Positions 15,836-23,377 of a stretch of 37,922 bases of DNA are shown here, one piece after another (the stretch's first letter is position 1; each line of letters opens with the position of its first letter). Source of the DNA: Lysinibacillus_B sp036662795 (GTDB lineage: Bacteria > Bacillota > Bacilli > Bacillales_A > Planococcaceae); assembly GCF_036662795.1 (NCBI RefSeq), contig NZ_JBAFWZ010000030.1, positions 1 to 37,922 of the forward strand, written 5' to 3'. The position numbers and the translations under genes are program-made. A model generated the notes under the pieces. The model was given only the letters and a program-made list of their open reading frames with translations, searched no databases and was not told where the DNA came from.

Positions 15836-15844
15836 ATTATAGCA
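15836..15844 (-). promoter_or_regulatory. Extended -10 promoter of uspA
   Basis: On the minus strand TGCTATAAT is a perfect extended -10. It lies about 32 bases before the chosen ATG. The -35 is weak, which is typical for extended -10 promoters or activated promoters. Confidence 0.65.
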
Positions 15845-15850
15845 AATGTT

Positions 15851-15901
15851 TTTCAGATGAAAATACCTAACCTATAAAAATTGTAAATATTTCAGATGAA
15901 A
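15851..15901. promoter_or_regulatory. Two identical dyads in the uspA promoter
   Basis: TTTCAGATGAAA occurs at 15851-15862 and again at 15890-15901. Each has inverted arms TTTCA/TGAAA. The near copy covers the spacer and -35 zone of the uspA promoter. The centres are 39 bases apart. Confidence 0.5.
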
Positions 15902-16132
15902 TCTGTAGAATAAGCGAAAATTTTCTTTTAAAACGATTGTATTTGCTTGTAAGAGGAAAAAATTGTCGATTCATTACATAGCTTACAATAGTTTTGTTTA
16001 TCAATTGTTTGAAAAATAAAAATTTTTTAAAAGGAGCGGTTGCGTTACTAGCTATTGCCTATGATTTATTGGTAAAATTGTTAAAAAGAAGATGGATAGA
16101 ATAATATGTACACACTTAGGAGGATGGATAGC

Positions 16133-17266
16133 ATGAAGATTGGCGTACCGAAAGAAATTAAAAACAATGAAAATCGTGTTGCAATGACACCAGCAGGAGT
16201 AGTGACATTAACATCAGCGGGTCATCAAGTGTTGATAGAAAAAGGAGCAGGTTTAGGCTCCTCGTTTACTGATGAGGATTATAAGCAAGCAGGTGCCATC
16301 ATTGTTGATACGGCAAAGGAAGCATGGGCTGCTGAAATGGTAATGAAGGTAAAGGAGCCTATCGAGAGTGAGTATTGTTATTTTTATGATGGGCTTATCT
16401 TATTTACTTACTTACATTTAGCACCAGAGCCAGAATTAACAGAGGCGCTCCTTAGTAAAAATGTAGTTGGTATTGCATATGAAACGGTACAATTACCGAA
16501 TCGCTCATTACCATTATTAACGCCAATGAGTGAGGTTGCAGGGAAAATGGCCACTCAAATTGGGGCGCAATATTTAGAGAAAATGGAAGGTGGAAAAGGC
16601 GTTTTACTTGGTGGTGTATCAGGTGTACAACGAGGAAAGGTAACAGTTATTGGTGGCGGAATTGCTGGGACGAATGCAGCAAAAATTGCGGTTGGTATGG
16701 GTGCAGATGTAACGGTAATTGATTTGAGTGCAGAGCGTTTACGCCAACTAGAAGATTTATTCGGTCGTGATGTACAAACATTAATGTCTAATCCATTTAA
16801 TATTGCAGATAGTGTGAAAAACTCGGATTTAGTTGTAGGAGCTGTTTTAATTCCTGGAGCAAAGGCGCCGAAGCTTGTGACAGAGGAAATGATACGATCG
16901 ATGCAGCCAGGCTCTGTTGTTGTGGATGTTGCGATTGATCAAGGTGGAATCTTTGAGACAAGTGATCGTGTTACAACTCATGATAATCCAGTTTATATTA
17001 AGCATGGGGTTGTTCACTATGCTGTAGCGAATATGCCGGGAGCTGTTCCACGGACTTCGACGATTGCACTAACGAATAATACAGTTCCTTATGCATTACA
17101 AATTGCAAATAATGGCTATATAAAAGCTTGTTTAAATAACCCAGCATTAAAATTAGGATTAAATACAGTCGAAGGAAAACTTGTGTATAAGGCAGTTGCA
17201 GATGCACAGAATATAGAATATACAGCGGTTGACGATGTCTTAAATGAATTATTTGCGTTAAATTAA
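16133..17266 (+). CDS. ald: Alanine dehydrogenase
   Basis: The enzyme interconverts L-alanine and pyruvate plus ammonia with NAD. In Bacillus it is needed to use alanine as carbon or nitrogen source and for normal sporulation. The product is 377 residues (B. subtilis Ald has 378). It opens with MKIGVPKEIKNNENRVAMTP (substrate arginine R15). The catalytic lysine is K74 in MKVKEP and the catalytic histidine is H95 in TYLHLAPEP. The NAD fold is at about 170-200 with VIGGGIAGTNAA. ATG 16133 is nine bases after AGGAGG. In-frame ATGs at 16106 and 16124 lie before or directly against that site. The gene appears monocistronic; no adeR-like activator gene is adjacent. Confidence 0.95.
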   Translation: MKIGVPKEIKNNENRVAMTPAGVVTLTSAGHQVLIEKGAGLGSSFTDEDYKQAGAIIVDTAKEAWAAEMVMKVKEPIESEYCYFYDGLILFTYLHLAPEPELTEALLSKNVVGIAYETVQLPNRSLPLLTPMSEVAGKMATQIGAQYLEKMEGGKGVLLGGVSGVQRGKVTVIGGGIAGTNAAKIAVGMGADVTVIDLSAERLRQLEDLFGRDVQTLMSNPFNIADSVKNSDLVVGAVLIPGAKAPKLVTEEMIRSMQPGSVVVDVAIDQGGIFETSDRVTTHDNPVYIKHGVVHYAVANMPGAVPRTSTIALTNNTVPYALQIANNGYIKACLNNPALKLGLNTVEGKLVYKAVADAQNIEYTAVDDVLNELFALN

Positions 17267-17348
17267 CGTCGTTTTTTATTGTTGTTAGAACTATTTCGTC
17301 ATAATAACGTCATATAGAATATTATGTGGAATATTTGAAAGGACATTT

Positions 17349-18299
17349 ATGAATGAAAAAATGACTAGAAACGATCAAAGGAAAAATATACCGGTCAAAA
17401 AAATTGTATTATTAGTTTTTTTAGTATTTTTGTTAGCTGTGCTAGTTTGGGGTGGTATGAATTATTTTTCTTTTAAAAAAGCTATAAATAAAATGAATGA
17501 GCATGAAACGACAACAATACCGCCTGCGGATAAAGTGCCTCATCAAGACCCTTTTTCGGTGTTACTGTTAGGGATCGATGAACGTGAGCATGATTCAGGG
17601 CGAACGGATACGATGATTGTTGTCACAGTGAACCCGGATTTAGGTACGATTAAAATGCTAAGTATTCCAAGAGATTCTCGGGTAGAGATTGTTGGAAATA
17701 ACACGGTAGAAAAAATAAATCATGCCTATGCTCGAGGTGGAATTGCGATGTCTATTGATACCGTAGAGGAGCTACTATCTATTCCAATTGATTATTATGT
17801 GGCCATTAATATGGAAGGCTTCCTATCCATCATTGATGTGTTAGGTGGCATCGAAGTGGAAAATGATATGGATTTATCAGTCGGCTCCTATAGTTTTCCT
17901 AAAGGGGGTATACGATTAAGCGGTGAAGAGGCGCTTATATTTTCACGAATTCGATATGAGGATCCACGTGGTGATTTTGGAAGACAATTGCGTCAAAAGC
18001 AACTGGTGGAAGCGATATTAGCAAAATCATCTAACCCAGCTATGCTGCTGAAGCTTGATGATATTTTTGATATTCTAGGTGACAATGTAAAAATGAATTT
18101 TACAGGCTCACAAATTATCAATCTTCAAAAGCTCTATAGCAAGCTAAATGGCGATATTCAGCAGTTACAATTCCAGGAAGGTCAAGGGCAACGAATAGAT
18201 GGCTATTGGTACTATATTCTTAACGAAGAGGAAGTAAATAAACTAAGCAGTGAATTATTACTTCACTTAGAGGAGAATGAGGCTGGGACAACACCTTAG
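17349..18299 (+). CDS. LytR-CpsA-Psr (LCP) family cell wall glycopolymer transferase
   Basis: LCP enzymes move teichoic acid or other polymers from a lipid carrier onto peptidoglycan, outside the membrane. The product is 316 residues. A basic cytoplasmic tail (1-18) is followed by one membrane helix (about 18-40), then the extracellular LCP domain from about residue 68. Conserved polar residues are visible: D77 in LLGIDERE, R85 and D87 in GRTDTM, and R108, D109 and R111 in SIPRDSRV. The motif RYEDPRGDFGRQLRQ is near 200-215. GAAAGGA lies five bases before the ATG. B. subtilis has paralogues (TagT, TagU, TagV); I cannot say which is closest. A strong terminator follows. Confidence 0.9.
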   Translation: MNEKMTRNDQRKNIPVKKIVLLVFLVFLLAVLVWGGMNYFSFKKAINKMNEHETTTIPPADKVPHQDPFSVLLLGIDEREHDSGRTDTMIVVTVNPDLGTIKMLSIPRDSRVEIVGNNTVEKINHAYARGGIAMSIDTVEELLSIPIDYYVAINMEGFLSIIDVLGGIEVENDMDLSVGSYSFPKGGIRLSGEEALIFSRIRYEDPRGDFGRQLRQKQLVEAILAKSSNPAMLLKLDDIFDILGDNVKMNFTGSQIINLQKLYSKLNGDIQQLQFQEGQGQRIDGYWYYILNEEEVNKLSSELLLHLEENEAGTTP

Positions 18300-18343
18300 C
18301 TAAAATAAAAAGACATTCGAAATTGAATATCGTGAATGTTTCA

Positions 18344-18396
18344 GATTGTAGACAAACTAATATGATTTTGAGTTTGCCTACAGTCTTTTTCTTTTT
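18344..18396 (+). terminator. Terminator of the LCP gene
   Basis: The 15-bp stem GATTGTAGACAAACT / AGTTTGCCTACAGTC (with G-T pairs) has a 12-base loop and a TTTTTCTTTTT tail. A smaller dyad ACATTC/GAATGT precedes it. Confidence 0.88.
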
Positions 18397-18416
18397 AAAA
18401 TAAACAGTAAGAACCT

Positions 18417-18470
18417 GTTGATTTTCGTTCCAGGCGCACCCTTTCAGAAGGCACGGCTTCAACTAATTTT
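18417..18470. repeat. Decayed dispersed intergenic repeat, copy C
   Basis: GTTGATTTTCGTTCCAGGCG, then CACCCTTTC and GGCACGGCTTCAAC. It shares the GTTGATTTyCGTT start of copy A. It also shares the order of the reverse complement of copy B (GCTTTCC, GGGC, GGCTTCAA). It lies between the LCP terminator and the M24 peptidase gene. Confidence 0.5.
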
Positions 18471-18513
18471 TATATCCCTAGATGCAGCCGTTTTAGAGGC
18501 GATGCTGTCTGAG

Positions 18514-19602
18514 CTATAAAATAATTAAATCCTTAGTGAATTTTGTTAATACTTCTACACCAGCTTCTGTCACAACGACATCATCCTCAATACGGACACC
18601 CGTTACATCTGATTTATAAACTCCAGGCTCAATTGTAAATACCATGCCTTTCTCCATTACGAGCTCATTTGTGCCGTTAATTGAAGGGAATTCATGGACT
18701 GAAATGCCTAAACCGTGACCTAATCGATGTGTGAAATACTCTCCGTAGCCAGCATCAGTAATAGCATCACGAGCAATTTTATCCAATTCACTTGCTGTGA
18801 TACCAGGTTTAACTGCTGCGATTGCATCTTCATTTGCTTTACGTACAGCGTTATAAATGTCTTTTTGTGCATCACTTACTTCACCGAATGCTACTGTTCT
18901 TGTAATATCTGAGCAATAACCCTCGTAAATTACACCAAGGTCAAATAAAATCATATCGCCTCGTTTAATTTGGCGATTGCCTGGTGTTCCATGTGGAGAT
19001 GCCGATTTTTCACCAGCAAGCACCATCGTATCGAATGACATTGAGTAGCCCTTAGCCTTTATTGCAGATTCAATGGCATTTAGTATTTCCATTTCAGTTT
19101 TACCTTCAGCAATTTCGTCACAGCCCACTCTAATAGCAAAATCTGCAAGCTCTGCTGCTTTACGCATTAGAATAAGCTCAGCTTCGTTTTTAATCACACG
19201 CATTGCGTTGATAGTATCATCTAAACGGACAAATGATGCTTGTGGGTAACGGTCCACTAATGCTTCTAACCGTTCGACAGTTAGATGAGACTTTTCAATC
19301 GCCATTTTTGAAATCGTAATATGGCGTTTTTCAATTGTTTTAGCTACTATATCCCATGCATTTTCTGTATCTAAATGCCCGACTACTTCAAAGGACCATC
19401 CTGCAGCTGCTGCATCAGGCACTTCCATTTGCGGACAAATTAGAAATGGCTCGGCATCCGGAAATACCATCACACCTAATAAACGTTCATGTGGGTTACT
19501 TTTAAAGCCAGAAAAGTAAAATACATTATCTGGTGTTGTTACCAACGCAGCATCTAACTGCTGTTCTTTTAAATAGCTTTGTAGTTTTTGAAGATTTGTC
19601 AA
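18514..19602 (-). CDS. M24-family metallopeptidase (Xaa-Pro dipeptidase type)
   Basis: The enzyme probably cleaves dipeptides or peptides with proline at the second position, in the cytosol. The product is 362 residues: a creatinase-like N-terminal domain (1-130) and a pita-bread catalytic domain. All five metal ligands are present: D221 and D232 (FDLGVIYEGYCSDITRT), H296 (HRLGHGLG), E325 (TIEPGVY) and E339 (RIEDD). The start is a TTG at 19602, seven bases after AGGAGG. The frame is open further upstream, but no upstream start has a binding site, and the extra residues would be unlike the family. It resembles B. subtilis YqhT/YkvY-type enzymes. It is divergent from ytkL, with 128 bases between. 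Confidence 0.88.
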   Translation of the reverse strand: MTNLQKLQSYLKEQQLDAALVTTPDNVFYFSGFKSNPHERLLGVMVFPDAEPFLICPQMEVPDAAAAGWSFEVVGHLDTENAWDIVAKTIEKRHITISKMAIEKSHLTVERLEALVDRYPQASFVRLDDTINAMRVIKNEAELILMRKAAELADFAIRVGCDEIAEGKTEMEILNAIESAIKAKGYSMSFDTMVLAGEKSASPHGTPGNRQIKRGDMILFDLGVIYEGYCSDITRTVAFGEVSDAQKDIYNAVRKANEDAIAAVKPGITASELDKIARDAITDAGYGEYFTHRLGHGLGISVHEFPSINGTNELVMEKGMVFTIEPGVYKSDVTGVRIEDDVVVTEAGVEVLTKFTKDLIIL

Positions 19603-19730
19603 AAGAATGCCTCCTAGCAATTGTAAGTCAATTGCAATTAATAATATGTTTAGCTTATCAAAAAAAAGGATTTCGTGCATTCGTATCGAATTGAATTTAA
19701 AGAACAAAATCAATATGAGGGGGATTTACA

Positions 19731-20411
19731 ATGAAAATTTCATATCATGGACATTCTGTAGTTAAAATTCAGACAATTGATAACGTCATATTAATTGACC
19801 CTTTTATAAAGGGGAATCCTGTCACAGATTTAGTTGTAGAGAATGAAAAACCAGATGTCATTTTGTTAACACATGGTCATAATGATCATGTTGGTGACAC
19901 GGTGGAGTTAGCAACGAGAAATAATTCCCTAGTCGTTGCACCGAATGAATTAGCAGATTATTTAAGCTGGCAAGGTGTGAAGGTGCATAATATGCATATC
20001 GGAGGCTCGCGTCAGTTTGATTTTGGTAAGGTAAAATACACACAAGCTTTTCACGGGTCATCTTATGTTACGCCAAATAATGAGATTATTTATACAGGGA
20101 TGCCAGGGGGAATATTATTTACAGCTGAAGAGCTAACAATTTATCATGCAGGCGATACAGCGTTGTTTAGTGATATGAAGCTGATTGGTGAGCGTCATCC
20201 GATCGATGTTGCCTTCCTACCTATTGGTGATAATTTTACAATGGGTCCAGAGGATGCAGCGTATGCGGTATCTCTATTAAAGCCAAAAATAGTCGTTCCT
20301 ATTCATTACAATACGTTTCCACCAATTCAAGTTGACCCAAGTCTATTTGCTGATCTTGTCAAAGATGCAGAAACACAAATATTACAACCGGGTGAGTATG
20401 TAAACTTATAA
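19731..20411 (+). CDS. ytkL: Metal-dependent hydrolase, UPF0173 / YtkL
   Basis: This is a metallo-beta-lactamase-fold hydrolase whose substrate is unknown. The product is 226 residues. The zinc motif HxHxDH is intact at 48-53 (THGHNDHVGD), with an HAGD motif near 141-144 and a C-terminal IHYNTF supplying the last histidine. Length and motifs match B. subtilis YtkL. GAGGGGG precedes the ATG. It is a single-gene unit ending in a strong terminator. The neighbouring order ytkL-ytoI-ytpI-nrnA follows B. subtilis. Confidence 0.92.
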   Translation: MKISYHGHSVVKIQTIDNVILIDPFIKGNPVTDLVVENEKPDVILLTHGHNDHVGDTVELATRNNSLVVAPNELADYLSWQGVKVHNMHIGGSRQFDFGKVKYTQAFHGSSYVTPNNEIIYTGMPGGILFTAEELTIYHAGDTALFSDMKLIGERHPIDVAFLPIGDNFTMGPEDAAYAVSLLKPKIVVPIHYNTFPPIQVDPSLFADLVKDAETQILQPGEYVNL

Positions 20412-20414
20412 TAT

Positions 20415-20457
20415 AAGGCAACAATTTCAATATACTTGGGATTGTTGCCTTTTTTTG
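20415..20457 (+). terminator. Terminator of ytkL
   Basis: A perfect 11-bp stem, AAGGCAACAAT / ATTGTTGCCTT, has a 15-base loop followed by seven T. Confidence 0.9.
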
Positions 20458-20513
20458 ATTTGAAACAGAATTATGTCGGATATTTTTTAGTAGCAATCAT
20501 CTTTTTAAATATT

Positions 20514-20543
20514 TTTAAACACGATGTAGAAATATGTTACACT
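20514..20543 (+). promoter_or_regulatory. Candidate promoter of ytoI
   Basis: TTTAAA (20514-20519), 18 bases, TACACT (20538-20543), with an extended TGT just before the -10. The leader would be about 30 bases. Confidence 0.45.
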
Positions 20544-20579
20544 AATGGCAGGAATGAATGATGAGAAACAGGTGATAAT

Positions 20580-21887
20580 ATGTCAACAAAACATGAAAAA
20601 ATTCTACAATATATTGAGTCCCTCCCAGTAGGTGACAAAATTTCTGTACGACAAATCGCCAAAGAAATGCAAGTGAGCGAAGGGACGGCTTATCGTGCAA
20701 TAAAAGAAGCTGAAAATCGTCGGTTAGTCAGTTCAATTGAACGAGTAGGAACAATTCGTATCGAAAAGAAAAAGAAAGAAAATATTGAACGATTAACCTT
20801 TGCAGAAATTGTCAACATTGTGGATGGACAACTACTAGGTGGTAAAGCGGGCCTGCATAAAACATTAACAAAATTTGTTATTGGCGCAATGAAGCTCGAG
20901 GATATGATGCGGTATACGGACGCTGGAAGCTTACTAATCGTAGGAAATCGAACAAAGGCTCATGAAAATGCATTAACTGCTGGTGCAGCCGTACTGATTA
21001 CTGGTGGATTTGATACAACTGAGGAAAATAAGGCTTTAGCAGATGAATTAGAGCTACCAATTATTTCGACGAGCTATGATACGTTTACAGTAGCGACAAT
21101 GATTAATCGTGCTATTTATGATCAATTAATAAAAAAGGATATTTTATTAATTGAAGATGTGTATATTCCACTTGAAAATACGGTAGTCCTTAGAAATGAT
21201 CAATCCATTATGAGCTTCCATAAGCAAAATATGCGGACAAGTCACGGGGCTTTTCCTGTTGTCACAGCACAAAATAAGTTAGTCGGCATGGTTACTGTAA
21301 AGGATGTTATTGGAAGAGAAGAAGATGAGTCGATTGAAAAAGTAATGACGAAAAATCCGATTGCTGCTTCTATGAAAACAAGTGTCGCTTCTGCGGGACA
21401 TCGCATGATTTGGGAAGGCATTGATTTACTGCCAGTAGTAAATGATGATGGCATACTACAAGGTGTGATTAGCCGTCAGGACGTGCTGAAAGCGATTCAG
21501 ACAGCGCAACGACAGCCACAACATGGGGAAACAATTGACGATTTAGTAAAAAATGAAATTAAAGTAATGGGCGAAGAGGACATTTTTGTTGAGTTTGCTG
21601 TAACACCACAAATGACAAATCAATTTGGTTCTTTATCGTATGGAGCTTTTACGACATTACTTTCAGAGGTAGGCTCATTTGCATTAAAACGTAGAAAACG
21701 TGGAGATGCGGTAGTAGAAAACATGACGATCTACTTTATTAAACCCGTACAAATGGAAAGTATATTAAAAATTCGACCTCGTATATTAGATATGAGTCGT
21801 AAGTTTGTAAAAATGGACTTTGAAGCCTTTAATGGATCAGTTCTAGTTGGTAAAGCGATGATGATGTTCCAACTTTTAGAGAGATAA
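20580..21887 (+). CDS. ytoI: HTH-DRTGG-CBS-hotdog multidomain protein YtoI
   Basis: This is a probable ligand-sensing regulator whose target is unknown. The product is 435 residues with four parts. An N-terminal winged helix (about 1-62) reads QIAKEMQVSEGTAYRAIKEA. A DRTGG domain follows (about 70-185), then two CBS repeats (about 190-310) that usually bind adenine nucleotides. The last part is a hotdog fold (about 325-435) like an acyl-CoA thioesterase but without obvious catalytic residues. The same architecture is known from B. subtilis YtoI, in the same neighbourhood. The start follows AGGTGAT. No terminator with a T-run follows, only a long-range stem AAATTAGC/GCTAATTT, then the shared hairpin before ytpI. 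Confidence 0.9.
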   Translation: MSTKHEKILQYIESLPVGDKISVRQIAKEMQVSEGTAYRAIKEAENRRLVSSIERVGTIRIEKKKKENIERLTFAEIVNIVDGQLLGGKAGLHKTLTKFVIGAMKLEDMMRYTDAGSLLIVGNRTKAHENALTAGAAVLITGGFDTTEENKALADELELPIISTSYDTFTVATMINRAIYDQLIKKDILLIEDVYIPLENTVVLRNDQSIMSFHKQNMRTSHGAFPVVTAQNKLVGMVTVKDVIGREEDESIEKVMTKNPIAASMKTSVASAGHRMIWEGIDLLPVVNDDGILQGVISRQDVLKAIQTAQRQPQHGETIDDLVKNEIKVMGEEDIFVEFAVTPQMTNQFGSLSYGAFTTLLSEVGSFALKRRKRGDAVVENMTIYFIKPVQMESILKIRPRILDMSRKFVKMDFEAFNGSVLVGKAMMMFQLLER

Positions 21888-21957
21888 AAATTAGCGGACA
21901 ATAGAGTGTTTAAGTTAATGTCCTCAATGGCTAATTTGATTAAAATATGTATAAAAA

Positions 21958-21999
21958 AAAGACATGATCTCGCCCTTTTTTAGAGCGAGATTTGTCTTT
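21958..21999. terminator. Bidirectional terminator between ytoI and ytpI
   Basis: The stem AAAGACA + ATCTCGC / GCGAGAT + TGTCTTT has an 11-base loop. On the minus strand it is followed by a long T-run, so it mainly serves ytpI. Confidence 0.85.
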
Positions 22000-22005
22000 C
22001 TAAGC

Positions 22006-22317
22006 TTATTTATTTAATTCGTATTCTTCTTGAATGTATTTTCCTTCATGACGGACCCTTTTGTAATTGTTAAATGCTAGACCAGCACCAACGATGACAA
22101 AAACTGCTGCAACGCCAAAGCCAACTCCTGTTGGATAAATAATTGTAGCATTACATCCGAAGAAAATCATAAATACACCTAGAGCAACTCCAGCTTTAGC
22201 TGTGTACCATTTTTTTCGAATTGGTAGTGTTGCACGGAGTTGTTTCGTCTTATAATAAAAGTAGAATACGAAAGCAAATATAATACAAGCAACAAAGAAA
22301 TAATTAAGTATATTCAT
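22006..22317 (-). CDS. ytpI: Small membrane protein YtpI
   Basis: This is a small integral membrane protein of unknown function. The product is 103 residues. Hydrophobic segments are at about 4-20, 42-58 and 62-82, with basic stretches KTKQLRATLPIRKKW between the first and second, and a charged C-terminal tail (HEGKYIQEEYELNK). Length, topology and position beside nrnA match B. subtilis YtpI. The ATG at 22317 is seven bases after GGGAGG; an in-frame ATG further upstream lacks a binding site. It is monocistronic and divergent from nrnA. Confidence 0.82.
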   Translation of the reverse strand: MNILNYFFVACIIFAFVFYFYYKTKQLRATLPIRKKWYTAKAGVALGVFMIFFGCNATIIYPTGVGFGVAAVFVIVGAGLAFNNYKRVRHEGKYIQEEYELNK

Positions 22318-22412
22318 AGTGAACCTCCCGTTAAAAGCCAAGCTGTCATTATTGTAACGACTTTTTTAGAAAAATGCGAACGGAATTCACTAAACAGCAG
22401 GAGGAAAAGGCA

Positions 22413-23360
22413 TTGAAACGACAAATCATCGACACAATTGAGCAGTACGACAACATTATTCTACATCGCCACGTACGACCTGATCCGGATGCGTATGGAT
22501 CACAATTCGGTTTGAAAGAATTAATTCATCACAATTACCCAAATAAACATGTATTTGCGGTAGGCGAGCATGATGAGTCGTTAACTTTTTTACAGCAACC
22601 GGATGTTATAGAGGATGAAAGATTCAAAGATGCATTAATTATTGTGACAGATACAGCGAATACGGAGCGTATCGACGATCAACGCTATAAAAACGGTGCA
22701 GAGGTTATAAAAATTGACCATCATCCAAATGATGATCGGTACGGCAATCTACTATGGGTAGATACAAATGCAAGTTCATGTAGTGAAATGATTTATGAGC
22801 TTTTTGAAGAAGGGAAGACGTATAAGGGTTGGACACTTTCAGATGAAGGAGCCCGCTTATTATTTGCAGGTATTGTCGGAGATACTGGACGATTCTTATT
22901 CCCAAGTGCCACATTAAAAACATTTGAAACTGCAGGTCATTTAATTCAATACAATTTTAACCGTAATGATGTATATGATGGAATGTATGAAATGGATCGT
23001 AAGCTGTTGCATTTACAGGGCTACCTATATCAGAATTTTATAATGGATGAGCACGGAGCAGCGTATATTAAAGTAACAGCCGATATACTGAAAGAGTTCA
23101 ATGTAACGCCTTCAGAAACGTCCCTGCTTGTTGGTTCTCTTGGAAATGTAAAGGGGATTTGTGCATGGGTAATCTTTATTGAAGAGGGCGATACAATTCG
23201 TGTTCGCCTACGTTCAAAGGGGCCAGTTATTAATGAATTAGCGAAAAAATATAGCGGTGGCGGTCATCCTCTTGCTTCAGGCGCAACAGCAAAATCATGG
23301 GCTGAGGCAGACAAAGTAGTAGAGGATCTAACAGAGATTTGTAGAAATTATAATAAATAA
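22413..23360 (+). CDS. nrnA: Oligoribonuclease / pAp-phosphatase NrnA
   Basis: NrnA degrades RNA fragments of a few nucleotides to mononucleotides and dephosphorylates pAp, a by-product of sulfate assimilation. In Bacillus it also clears pGpG or pApA from cyclic dinucleotide turnover. The product is 315 residues. The DHH domain shows HRHVRPDPDAYGS at 18-30 (H18, H20, D24, D26), VTDT with D80, and the DHH triad at 102-104. The DHHA1 domain ends with SGGGHPLASG (GGGH at 282-285). The start is TTG at 22413, eight bases after AGGAGG, giving MKRQIIDTIEQYD as in the B. subtilis protein. An in-frame ATG at 22374 has no site. dnaE follows after 17 bases, so the two form an operon; the sporulation genes ytrH/ytrI found between them in B. 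subtilis are absent. Confidence 0.94.
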   Translation: MKRQIIDTIEQYDNIILHRHVRPDPDAYGSQFGLKELIHHNYPNKHVFAVGEHDESLTFLQQPDVIEDERFKDALIIVTDTANTERIDDQRYKNGAEVIKIDHHPNDDRYGNLLWVDTNASSCSEMIYELFEEGKTYKGWTLSDEGARLLFAGIVGDTGRFLFPSATLKTFETAGHLIQYNFNRNDVYDGMYEMDRKLLHLQGYLYQNFIMDEHGAAYIKVTADILKEFNVTPSETSLLVGSLGNVKGICAWVIFIEEGDTIRVRLRSKGPVINELAKKYSGGGHPLASGATAKSWAEADKVVEDLTEICRNYNK

Positions 23361-23377
23361 TTTTAGGAGGGATCGAG

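Larger units (their letters stand above)
15805..16132. other. Divergent intergenic region between uspA and ald
   Basis: The uspA-proximal part contains its promoter and twin dyads (15836-15901). The ald-proximal part is AT-rich with several TTG-type hexamers but no single convincing -35/-10 pair. No open frame with a binding site is present. Confidence 0.5.

Noticed and set aside
17255..17280. CGTTAAATTAACG followed by TTTTTT after ald, as a terminator
   Set aside because: The usable stem is only four or five AT-rich pairs and overlaps the stop codon; too weak to call.
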